A stretch of 8,441 nucleotides of DNA from a bacterium (GCA_021790135.1 JAJYIJ010000035.1:1-8441), one strand, 5' to 3'; counted from the first letter of the stretch, positions 1 through 7,003 are shown. Notes: generated from the letters alone by a model not told the origin. A program made the numbers and translations.

Positions 1-888
1 TCCCTGGCGTTGTGGCTGGCCGGTGTCGGACAGGCTCTCGTTGGTTTGTCCCAATTCGCAGCGCAGGAAGTCTATCCGAATAAGTGGCTTGGGCTGGCGT
101 ACCAATCACCCTTCCAGCCGGGCAGCGGCGTGATTGACGCGCCGCTTGGCCACATTCTGCGCGCTTACGGCTCGCTTGGCGGGCCGAATCCCTTCGGCAT
201 TTTTTTGGCGGTCATCTATGTTTTTGGCCTGCTCTTGTATATGAAGCGGCCTTCAATTTGGCTGTTGGCCGGTCAAGCTGTCATCGCCTCCGGCCTCATT
301 GTGTCATTTTCCCGCGCTGGCTGGCTGGCTGGCGCTGTCGGCACGATCACACTGGCAATTTTTTTGTATCGTCGGCGCGCTGCTCTGGCCCTGCGAAGCG
401 TGGTGAAACAATCGGCAATGGCAATACTGCTGGCGGCAGTGGCTTTTGTCTGGCTTCTGCCCGCGTTTACCACCCGTCTTATTCCGACGGCGACGCTGGA
501 ACAATATTCTATTAATGATCGGATGGAACAATACACTGCTGCTTTTTCTCTGGCGCCAGCGGATTGGCTGTTTGGCGCCGGCCTCGGCCTCTACACCTAT
601 CAGCTCTATCGTCTTAATCCGCACGCGCCCGGTTGGCAATACCAGCCGATTCATGATGCCTATGTTTTGCTCGCGTCCGAAGGCGGCTTGGTTGGCGCTC
701 TTTTATTTGCTCTTTTTGTCTATTGGCTGATTAAAAAAATATGGGCGGTCAACCCATTCTATGTAGCCGTCTTGATTACGCTCGCGACAGCATCGCTATT
801 TGAACATTTTATGTGGAGTCTCTACGTCGGGCAGTTATTTTCCTGGACAATTTTTGCTTTTGGTTTTCAGAAAAAAATTGACTCCTGA
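1..888 (+). CDS. O-antigen ligase/polymerase family protein (Wzy/WaaL-like), 5' partial
   Basis: The frame is open from the first base, so the N-terminus lies outside the window; 295 codons are visible, ending at TGA 886-888. Seen: strongly hydrophobic stretches separated by short basic loops, an Arg-containing SFSRAGWLAG segment around visible residues 102-111, a long hydrophilic loop, then PIHDAY near residues 216-221 followed by a further transmembrane segment. This order (SFSR-type helix, large loop, H-[ND]-x-Y before a helix with GGLVGALLF) is typical of the Wzy_C/O-antigen ligase family. Those are inner-membrane enzymes that polymerise or transfer lipid-linked glycans. The substrate cannot be told from sequence; S-layer or exopolysaccharide glycosylation is equally possible. 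TTG at 10 is only an internal codon. The gene converges on the next one with a 6-bp gap, and I see no terminator between them. Confidence 0.8.
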   Translation, partial: SLALWLAGVGQALVGLSQFAAQEVYPNKWLGLAYQSPFQPGSGVIDAPLGHILRAYGSLGGPNPFGIFLAVIYVFGLLLYMKRPSIWLLAGQAVIASGLIVSFSRAGWLAGAVGTITLAIFLYRRRAALALRSVVKQSAMAILLAAVAFVWLLPAFTTRLIPTATLEQYSINDRMEQYTAAFSLAPADWLFGAGLGLYTYQLYRLNPHAPGWQYQPIHDAYVLLASEGGLVGALLFALFVYWLIKKIWAVNPFYVAVLITLATASLFEHFMWSLYVGQLFSWTIFAFGFQKKIDS

Positions 889-894
889 CGTCCT

Positions 895-1521
895 TCAGCC
901 GATCGCGGGCAATTGGTCGGATTCTTTATATTGATTCAAAAATTTTCGCATCGTTTGTTCCTCGGCGTGCACGTTCTGGGCAGTGGCATTGCCTAGTTTG
1001 TCGCCGGCATCATTGACGGTGCAGAGAATAGTAGTGCCCGTGATTTCGCCTTTTCGCGTCCGGAAAAAATCGCGGCATTGCCGGCACGGTTTAAGAGTCG
1101 CATTGTCCTCATCATTGGCGGCATCGGTATTTTTTTCCGACGACACGGTCACAATGGCCACGATTGAGTTATAACCGGCTGCCTCCGCCCCTTCAATCGC
1201 CAGTCGTTCCGCACAGTCTTTTCGCTGGCCAGGACGGAGCGTGCGCTTCCCTGCGAGATAATTACCGGCCGAAAAAATATGGTATTCGTCTTTTTCTTTA
1301 TTCCAGGCCAAGACTGAACAGCCCACCAAAAAATCACGGTAGGAATAGGCCAGGCTGTCGCGCGCTTCCGCAGCTGCTGCGACCAGCCTTTGGTAGAATC
1401 CGGCGTAGGTTTCGCGGTGCCGTTTGAGCAACAGTTCGGCGCTTATTCTCTTCTGGCTTCGTTCCGGCGCCGGAGCCGTTTGGTTTTCATGATGGTGGAG
1501 TGAGAGCGGTTTTTCGGGCAT
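895..1521 (-). CDS. Cytidine deaminase-like zinc-dependent deaminase
   Basis: A 208-residue protein read from ATG 1521-1519. It shows the zinc-site signature of the CDA fold: CAE at residues 103-105 (zinc Cys and catalytic Glu) in KDCAERLAIEGA, and PCRQC at 145-149 (two more zinc Cys). YRDFLVGCSVL at 61-71 matches the first strand region, YS-F-VG, of cytidine deaminases. At about 208 aa it is longer than typical tetrameric CDA (about 130 aa), with an N-terminal charged tail of about 30 residues, an insertion between the two zinc motifs, and a C-terminal tail containing NVHAEEQ (184-189). The NxEN substrate-binding segment of classical CDA appears as GNYLAG, so the nucleoside substrate is uncertain. 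An in-frame TTG at 1569 could extend it by 16 residues. I prefer the ATG because the extension has low-complexity character and covers a perfect palindrome. Neither start has a clear SD. It diverges from groES. Confidence 0.72.
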   Translation of the reverse strand: MPEKPLSLHHHENQTAPAPERSQKRISAELLLKRHRETYAGFYQRLVAAAAEARDSLAYSYRDFLVGCSVLAWNKEKDEYHIFSAGNYLAGKRTLRPGQRKDCAERLAIEGAEAAGYNSIVAIVTVSSEKNTDAANDEDNATLKPCRQCRDFFRTRKGEITGTTILCTVNDAGDKLGNATAQNVHAEEQTMRKFLNQYKESDQLPAIG

Positions 1522-1523
1522 AC

Positions 1524-1538
1524 TTCTAGAATCTAGAA
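1524..1538. repeat. 15-bp palindrome next to the deaminase start
   Basis: TTCTAGA-A-TCTAGAA is a perfect 7-bp inverted repeat around one base. It ends 2 nt upstream of the proposed deaminase ATG (1521). Its placement would suit an operator or a small 5'-UTR hairpin that limits initiation; this is inference from position only. Confidence 0.4.
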
Positions 1539-1611
1539 TAGCATGGAGGCAGGGCTCCAGCAAGCACAAAATTAAAAATTACTTATACACATAACCTAGC
1601 TGGTCTTCAGC

Positions 1612-1639
1612 TTGACATTTTTTTCCCGTGGGGTACAAT
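1612..1639 (+). promoter_or_regulatory. Sigma70-type promoter of groESL
   Basis: TTGACA (1612-1617) is a perfect -35, followed after 16 bp by TACAAT (1634-1639), a 5/6 match to the -10 consensus. The predicted start of transcription is near 1646, just before the CIRCE-type repeat, which is the usual arrangement for HrcA-repressed chaperonin operons. Confidence 0.82.
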
Positions 1640-1650
1640 GAGCTACACCT

Positions 1651-1677
1651 TTATCACTCGTTTCTTCTGAGTGATAA
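1651..1677 (+). promoter_or_regulatory. CIRCE-type operator (likely HrcA site) of groESL
   Basis: TTATCACTC (1651-1659), a 9-nt spacer, then GAGTGATAA (1669-1677): a perfect 9-bp inverted repeat with the 9-nt spacing of CIRCE. The consensus is TTAGCACTC-N9-GAGTGCTAA. The only difference is G to T at position 4 of the left arm, matched by the symmetric C to A in the right arm. It lies directly downstream of the promoter and in the 5' UTR of groES. HrcA is known to bind CIRCE and repress groESL until heat stress; that HrcA binds this variant here is inferred. Confidence 0.88.
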
Positions 1678-1715
1678 TAGAAATAATTCATTCATTTTAT
1701 TATTAATAGTACTCT

Positions 1716-3652
<1,937 letters not shown>

Positions 3653-3669
3653 AATAAGCAATAATAAAG

Positions 3670-3692
3670 ACGCTCCGAAAGGGGCGTTTTTT
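3670..3692 (+). terminator. Intrinsic terminator of groESL
   Basis: ACGCTCC (3670-3676), a GAAA tetraloop, and GGGGCGT (3681-3687) form a 7-bp stem with one G-U pair. A T-run (3687-3692) follows. It lies 17 nt after the groEL stop codon. Confidence 0.9.
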
Positions 3693-3788
3693 AAATTTAA
3701 AATTCCCATTGCCGAGACCGCGTTTAGTGAGTAGAAAAAACGGGAGAAACTTTGCCCCTCTATTGGTATAGTAGGGCTGAATGGCGGT

Positions 3789-3816
3789 GTCAAGTATATT
3801 GACTTATCAACTTGAC
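3789..3816. promoter_or_regulatory. Candidate autoregulatory operator: TTGAC/GTCAA repeats
   Basis: Four related 4-5 bp units lie in 28 bp: GTCAA (3789-3793), TTGAC (3799-3803), TCAA (3807-3810) and TTGAC (3812-3816). The first pair forms GTCAA-N5-TTGAC. The outer pair forms GTCAAG...CTTGAC. The last unit is the promoter -35 itself. An HTH protein binding here would block its own promoter, which is the usual autoregulation of toxin-antitoxin operons. Binding is inferred. Confidence 0.5.
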
Positions 3817-3840
3817 AATATATTTTACATATATTACGAT
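3812..3840 (+). promoter_or_regulatory. Promoter of the toxin-antitoxin module
   Basis: TTGACA (3812-3817), a 17-bp spacer, then TACGAT (3835-3840; matches the TA....AT positions of TATAAT). The predicted transcript starts about 9 nt before ATG 3856, so the antitoxin message is nearly leaderless. This promoter also argues that the in-frame codons from 3781 are not translated. Confidence 0.68.
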
Positions 3841-3855
3841 GGGTTTATCACCAAT

Positions 3856-4632
3856 ATGATCAGCCCTAGTTTTGTCAAAAAATTGCGTTTGGAAAAAGGT
3901 TTTTCGCAAGAATACATCGCAAAGAAATTGGGATTTTCTCGTCCCTCGTATATTCAGTTCGAAAAAGGAGAAAAGGAGCTCACTATCTCAGAAGCAGAGA
4001 AGCTAGCTTCTATTTTTGATCTGTCGCTTCAAGATTTAATTTCCGATAAGGAGAGTAATGAGTTTGCTGTAGTGCTAGGGAAAAAAAAGAAAAGTGAAAG
4101 GGAAGAAATAAAAATGCGTATTAATGTTCCTCAGAAAAAAATGGACAAATTCAAAGAAGTTTTTCTCTACATCCTTGAAAAAGTAGGCGCCAAACCTAAC
4201 GTAGGTGAAACAGTGCTTTACAAACTTTTATATTTTATTGATTTTGATTTTTACGAGAAATATGAAGAACAGTTAATTGGTGCAACTTATATTAAAAATC
4301 ATTTTGGTCCTACCCCTGTAGAATTTGGAGCTATCGTGGCTGAGATGGAACGTATGGGAGAAGTAGAAAAGATAAAGAGTAGTTATTTTCAGCATGAACA
4401 AAAAAAATACCTGCCACGAAGAAAAGCCAACTTAAGTTGCATTAGTGGTCTAGAGAAAGAGCTAATTGATGACGTTTTGAATCGTTTATCAGACAAAACA
4501 GCAACAGATCTTAGTGAATATTCTCATCTTGATACGCCGTGGATAATTGCAGAACAAAATAAGCCTATCGATTATGAGGCTGTATTTTACCGTACAGCTA
4601 ATACTGCTGTGAGGGACTATGAAAGAGATTAG
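3856..4632 (+). CDS. XRE-family HTH + DUF4065 (Panacea/SocA-like) antitoxin
   Basis: A 258-residue protein from ATG 3856. Residues about 4-62 are an XRE/Cro-type helix-turn-helix (FVKKLRLEKGFSQEYIAKKLGFSRPSY...IQFEKGEKELTISEAEKLASIF). After a lysine-rich linker (about 75-95), residues about 97-250 resemble DUF4065: LYKLLYFIDFDFYEKY, then TYIKNHFGPTPVEF, and near the end SEYSHLDTPWI. DUF4065, also called Panacea, is known as an antitoxin domain that pairs with many unrelated toxins; its relative SocA is a proteolytic adaptor. Here it would neutralise the overlapping RelE-like toxin and repress the operon through the HTH. An upstream in-frame ATG at 3781 would add 25 residues encoded by the promoter and operator, so I reject it. 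The gene is clearly more AT-rich than groEL, consistent with lateral acquisition. Autorepression and pairing are inferred. Confidence 0.85.
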   Translation: MISPSFVKKLRLEKGFSQEYIAKKLGFSRPSYIQFEKGEKELTISEAEKLASIFDLSLQDLISDKESNEFAVVLGKKKKSEREEIKMRINVPQKKMDKFKEVFLYILEKVGAKPNVGETVLYKLLYFIDFDFYEKYEEQLIGATYIKNHFGPTPVEFGAIVAEMERMGEVEKIKSSYFQHEQKKYLPRRKANLSCISGLEKELIDDVLNRLSDKTATDLSEYSHLDTPWIIAEQNKPIDYEAVFYRTANTAVRDYERD

Positions 4633-4993
4633 CTATGAGTCGATAACAAAATTTCAGCTAGAATTTAAAAAATTGGAGAAAAAATTTCGAACGCTTTCTG
4701 ACGATTTAGAAATGGCAAAGAAGGCTGCGATAGAATTGTTCCATATTAAAAAACTTAACAACCAAAGTGTCTTCCCAATTCCGAGTTTTTGTCTAGAGAC
4801 TGTCTTAGTTTATAAATTAAAAAAATTTGCTTGTCGAGCACTAAAAGGAAAGGGTAACAAAAGTGGTATTAGAATAATTTATGCATTTTACCCAGCAGAA
4901 AATCGTGTAGTTTTTATAGAAATTTATTACAAAGCCGACAAGGAGAATGAAAATTATGAAAGAATAAGAGAGTATTTAAAAAATAAGTCTTAG
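4619..4993 (+). CDS. RelE/ParE-superfamily toxin
   Basis: A 124-residue protein overlapping the antitoxin gene by 14 nt in another frame. GAGGG (4611-4615) just upstream of ATG 4619 acts as an SD inside the antitoxin gene, so translation is probably coupled. The C-terminal half carries the RelE/ParE-like core: YKLKKFACRALKGKGN (65-80), then RIIYAFYP (85-92) and VVFIEIYYKADKENENYERI (97-116). This strand pattern, with a basic patch followed by a Lys/Glu-rich end, is common in RelE-type toxins. The N-terminal 45 residues are a charged helical segment. Family members are mostly ribosome-dependent mRNA endonucleases or gyrase inhibitors; which one applies here cannot be told. The catalytic residues of E. 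coli RelE are not confidently alignable by eye. Confidence 0.78.
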   Translation: MKEISYESITKFQLEFKKLEKKFRTLSDDLEMAKKAAIELFHIKKLNNQSVFPIPSFCLETVLVYKLKKFACRALKGKGNKSGIRIIYAFYPAENRVVFIEIYYKADKENENYERIREYLKNKS

Positions 4994-5002
4994 CTAGAAT
5001 CC

Positions 5003-5024
5003 GTATTCCGTCAGGAGTATTTTT
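5003..5024 (+). terminator. Weak intrinsic terminator after the toxin gene
   Basis: TATTCC (5004-5009), loop GTCA, then GGAGTA (5014-5019) pair with one G-U. T5020-5024 follow as a short U-tract. It lies 10 nt after the toxin stop. The stem is short, so termination may be partial. Confidence 0.5.
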
Positions 5025-5063
5025 CTTCCACAAACCCTAGCCGCATGATACGTTAGAATAACT

Positions 5064-5597
5064 ATGCCTCCTAAATTTCCAACAATCAGGACAAAACGTC
5101 TCTTCCTCGTCCCTATAAGCCTGCGATATAAGCATCAGATCTTTAAAGAATTCACTCCGGAAATCACGACGTTCATGTTCCCGTCACCAGCTAGAAAGAT
5201 AGCCGAAAGTGAGAAGTTTATTCGGGAGAGTCGTCGCAACATGGTGAAAGGCAAAGAACTCGTTTTTGCTGTACTCAATAAGCGCACAAAAGTTTTTTTT
5301 GGTTGTGCGGGACTTCACAAAATGAATACAAAGCACCCTGAGCTCGGTATCTGGATCAAAAAATCTTCTCATGGCCACTGCTATGGGCGGGAAGCCATGA
5401 CCGCTATTAAACAATGGGCTGACAAAAACGTACGTTACGATTATATTTTTTATCCCGTTGCCAAAGCGAATAAAGCCAGTCGCAAAATTGCGGAAGCGCT
5501 TGGCGGTAGATTCATTCGTGAATTTGTTGGCAAAAAACAAAATGGTGAGAAAATGTGGGAAGTGGAGTACAGAATATTCCAAGAGGAAATAATTTAA
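5064..5597 (+). CDS. GNAT-family N-acetyltransferase (RimJ/RimL-like)
   Basis: A 177-residue protein. The N-terminus TIRTKRLFLVPISL (7-20) is the usual 'T-RL-LRP' opening of the RimJ/RimL-type GNAT subfamily. The central strand FFGCAGLHKMNTKHPELGIWI (78-98) leads into the acetyl-CoA loop SSHGHCYGREAMTAI (101-115). The C-terminal PVAKANKASRKIAEALGGRF (131-150) is the conserved N-x-AS-x-x-x-x-x-x-G segment. Such enzymes transfer acetyl from acetyl-CoA to an amine on a protein N-terminus, antibiotic or small metabolite; the substrate is unknown. In the CoA loop the usual second glycine (G-x-G/A) is Cys106, which is unusual. There is no SD before ATG 5064 and no convincing promoter. It lies 10 bp upstream of the NUDIX gene, probably as one operon. 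Confidence 0.85.
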   Translation: MPPKFPTIRTKRLFLVPISLRYKHQIFKEFTPEITTFMFPSPARKIAESEKFIRESRRNMVKGKELVFAVLNKRTKVFFGCAGLHKMNTKHPELGIWIKKSSHGHCYGREAMTAIKQWADKNVRYDYIFYPVAKANKASRKIAEALGGRFIREFVGKKQNGEKMWEVEYRIFQEEII

Positions 5598-5607
5598 AAA
5601 GAATTTT

Positions 5608-6117
5608 ATGCGTATCACCATCGTCGACCAAAACGACAGCATCATCGGCGCCAAAGATAAAGATTTTCGCCAGCCCAATGATATCTACCGTGTTTCCGCT
5701 CTGTGGCTGACCAATTCGCGCGGAGAAGTATTGTTGGCGCAGCGTTCTTTTTCTAATGATAATGATCCAGGAAAGTGGGGGCCGGCAGTGGCCGGAACGG
5801 TTGAACAGGGCGAAACCTATGAAAGTAATATCATTAAAGAAATTGCTGAAGAGATCGGACTCAACATTCCACTGGCAGCGTTGAAAAAAGGTCCAAAGAC
5901 ATTTCGAGAAAAACCGGAAAGAAAATATTTTTGCCAATGGTATATTTACCAGACCGATAAATCGGCCAGCGAATTTAATGTTCAGCGTTCGGAGGTCGAA
6001 AAAGTGCAGTGGTTTGATAGAGAAACGGTGAAAAAGATGGTCGCCGAAAAGCCAGATAATTTTTTACAGATAATTCGACAATGGGCGAATGGTAAGATTG
6101 ATTTCTCTTCTAGATAA
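5608..6117 (+). CDS. NUDIX hydrolase
   Basis: A 169-residue protein with a complete Nudix box at residues 63-85: Gly63, Glu69, then Lys77-Glu78-Ile79-x-Glu81-Glu82-x-Gly84-Leu85. The consensus Arg of REUXEEXGU is Lys, a conservative change; the three metal-binding glutamates are present. The N-terminal DQNDSIIGAKDK and the following strand ALWLTNSRGEVLLAQRS (31-47) with PGKWGP (54-59) resemble the YfcD/IPP-isomerase-like branch. The catalytic Cys of type I IPP isomerase is not present (Ala at AVAG), so isomerase activity is unlikely. The general reaction is hydrolysis of a nucleoside diphosphate linked to another moiety. It starts 10 bp after the GNAT stop with only a weak purine stretch as SD. 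No T-run terminator for the plus strand follows. Confidence 0.88.
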   Translation: MRITIVDQNDSIIGAKDKDFRQPNDIYRVSALWLTNSRGEVLLAQRSFSNDNDPGKWGPAVAGTVEQGETYESNIIKEIAEEIGLNIPLAALKKGPKTFREKPERKYFCQWYIYQTDKSASEFNVQRSEVEKVQWFDRETVKKMVAEKPDNFLQIIRQWANGKIDFSSR

Positions 6118-6118
6118 T

Positions 6119-6160
6119 AAAAAAACCATCCCGCCCCAACGTACGTCGGGGCGGGATTGG
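6119..6160 (-). terminator. Strong minus-strand intrinsic terminator with palindromic core
   Basis: Read on the minus strand, a GC stem (GGGGCGGGA pairing with TCCCGCCCC, 6129-6137/6148-6156) extended by TGG/CCA is followed by seven T (A6119-6125 on plus). On the plus strand there is no T-run after the stem, so its direction fits the small minus-strand gene at 6256-6558, not the NUDIX gene. The interior reads ACGTACGT, making 28 bp nearly palindromic with one mismatched pair. Confidence 0.82.
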
Positions 6161-6177
6161 TATGAAGTAATTTCCAG

Positions 6178-6227
6178 CCACCCATCACGAAATGTCTGTT
6201 AAAAAACAATTCGTGGCGAGTGGGTGG
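6178..6227 (-). repeat. Long bulged hairpin in the 3' UTR of the small minus-strand gene
   Basis: CCACCCA (6178-6184) pairs with TGGGTGG (6221-6227), and CACGAA (6186-6191) pairs with TTCGTG (6210-6215). One further AT pair and one GC pair lie beyond an A-A mismatch, around an A-rich loop. A 5-nt bulge (GCGAG, 6216-6220) faces a single T (6185). It lies between the stop codon (6256) and the terminator (6119-6160) of the minus-strand unit. It could be an mRNA-stabilising 3' structure; function unknown. Confidence 0.5.
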
Positions 6228-6255
6228 CGGAAGCGGCCTCCCACCGGCCGTTGCT

Positions 6256-6558
6256 TCAGGAGAGGCAGTAGAAGCTTACCGGCCACTCCTCCCGATTGGG
6301 GGGTGGCAAGCGCCTCCCCACGTGAAAGGCGCGGATCCTCCCTTTCGTTTCCTCCTTCAGGTTGGTGGTGGCATCCCTAATCTGCTTGAGACTAGGGGGC
6401 AGACCAGCAGTCCCGGCGATGTACACCGTGAGAAGCAGGTTCCTCTTCCAGAACGGCGACTCCGCCCTTTCATCTTGCAGTGCCAAGACGACCGGAGTAG
6501 GCTTCTTGAAGCCCGGCTTCTTGCCGCTCATATTGCGTCGTATCTTTGCCCGTTGCAA
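6256..6558 (-). CDS. Small basic protein of unknown function (100 aa)
   Basis: I do not recognise this family. The frame starts at TTG 6558 with a strong SD, GGAGGAGG, 8 nt upstream; an internal ATG (6531) would give 91 residues without that SD. The product begins MQRAKIRRNMSGKKPGFKKP, strongly basic. It then has PVVLALQDERAESPFWKRN (22-40), a short hydrophobic segment LLLTVYIAGTAGLPP (41-55), and a charged tail rich in Lys, Arg and Glu. No signal peptide or enzyme motif is evident. Codon use looks like a real gene but prefers AAG, GAG, CTG and GTC, unlike groEL and the NUDIX gene, which prefer AAA and GAA. It has its own promoter (6615-6643) and terminator (6119-6160), so it is a single-gene unit. 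A basic N-terminus suggests nucleic-acid or ribosome binding, which is only a guess. Confidence 0.62.
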   Translation of the reverse strand: MQRAKIRRNMSGKKPGFKKPTPVVLALQDERAESPFWKRNLLLTVYIAGTAGLPPSLKQIRDATTNLKEETKGRIRAFHVGRRLPPPNREEWPVSFYCLS

Positions 6559-6614
6559 TTTTGTGTCCTCCTCCCCGTGGTGGGGGAGATTGGGGTGGGT
6601 TTTCGAACGGCATT

Positions 6615-6643
6615 AGTATAGACTAATTTTCGTGTTCGGTCAA
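6615..6643 (-). promoter_or_regulatory. Promoter of the 100-aa minus-strand gene
   Basis: On the minus strand TTGACC (plus 6638-6643) is followed after exactly 17 bp by TATACT (plus 6615-6620). Each hexamer matches the sigma70 consensus in 5 of 6 positions. The predicted start near 6608 leaves a leader of about 50 nt containing the GGAGGAGG SD. Confidence 0.8.
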
Positions 6644-6659
6644 GACAAATTTGTAATAA

Positions 6660-6691
6660 CAAAAATAAAAACCAGCCATTATTTTGGCTGG
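6660..6691 (-). terminator. Intrinsic terminator of the 68-aa minus-strand gene
   Basis: On the minus strand CCAGCCA (plus 6685-6691) pairs with TGGCTGG (plus 6672-6678) in a perfect 7-bp stem with a 6-nt loop. It is followed by a T-rich tract (plus A-rich 6660-6671). It lies about 35 nt after the stop at 6727. Confidence 0.82.
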
Positions 6692-6726
6692 GAAAATGAT
6701 GTGAGGCGTCCTTGAGCGGGGAGACC

Positions 6727-6933
6727 TCACTTGTAGAAGATCACGCTCGAACCCGCGATTCTCTTGCGACCACCGCCGTACTTCGGTACGACGAGAAAAT
6801 GCGTTGCGCCGAAGATATGTTTTTTTTTCGCCAGTGCCCGTGCGCACCCCTCGTCCACGGACGTCGGTCCGCGCGACGTCTCGCAGCGTCCGGCCTCGAC
6901 GAGGCCAAGTGTCACCTTCTCGATTCTTGTCAT
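6727..6933 (-). CDS. Small basic protein of unknown function (68 aa)
   Basis: Not recognised. It starts at ATG 6933 with the SD GAGAGGTGA just upstream (ending 2 nt before the ATG); in-frame codons further upstream run through the promoter and are unlikely to be translated. The protein begins MTRIEKVTLGLVEAG. It has two cysteines (Cys17, Cys30), a basic helix ARALAKKKHIFGATHFLVVP (31-50) and a glycine-arginine stretch KYGGGRKRIAGSS (51-63). There is no signal peptide or membrane span. Codon use favours GTC, CTC, ACG, GCG and AAG and resembles the neighbouring 100-aa gene more than groEL. Own SD, promoter (6977-7005) and terminator (6660-6691) support a real gene. The basic, glycine-rich end is compatible with nucleic-acid binding, but this is speculation. 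Confidence 0.65.
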   Translation of the reverse strand: MTRIEKVTLGLVEAGRCETSRGPTSVDEGCARALAKKKHIFGATHFLVVPKYGGGRKRIAGSSVIFYK

Positions 6934-6973
6934 GTTCACCTCTCGTAGGAGGTTCCGTCCGCCCAAGGACTGC

Positions 6974-7003
6974 GACAAATTAACAAATTTTTGATGATTT
7001 GTC
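6974..7003. repeat. Inverted repeat overlapping the 68-aa gene promoter
   Basis: GACAAAT (6974-6980) and ATTTGTC (6997-7003) form a perfect 7-bp inverted repeat with a 16-nt spacer. The two arms overlap the -10 and -35 regions of the minus-strand promoter, the expected position for a repressor operator. Binding is inferred. Confidence 0.45.

Noticed and set aside
1522..1569. TTG start for the deaminase at 1569
   Set aside because: Kept only as an alternative: the added 16 residues are not domain-like and span a perfect palindrome. Evidence is not decisive, since neither start has an SD.
1583..1591. TTATACACA, a second DnaA-box match
   Set aside because: Isolated single box far from the other one, with no clustering, AT-rich unwinding repeats or dnaA/dnaN neighbours. 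No support for an origin.
3781..3855. N-terminal extension of the antitoxin from ATG 3781
   Set aside because: The added codons cover the -35, -10 and operator repeats, the residues look non-domain, and the HTH begins right after ATG 3856.
5054..5059. TAGAAT as a -10 for the GNAT gene
   Set aside because: It lies 4 nt from the ATG and has no -35 at 16-18 bp and no TGn extension.
6119..6160. Terminator for the NUDIX gene on the plus strand
   Set aside because: The A-run precedes the stem and no T-run follows it on the plus strand; the orientation fits the minus-strand unit.
6280..6305. GC-rich inverted repeat around 6280-6305 as a structured RNA
   Set aside because: It needs two G-U pairs and lies inside the coding frame of the 100-aa protein, where the CCC/GGG codons explain it.
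6192..6621. Plus-strand open frames opposite the 100-aa gene
   Set aside because: No plus-strand promoter or SD, while the minus strand has promoter, SD and terminator in order. Products are Pro/Arg/Ser-rich shadow sequence.
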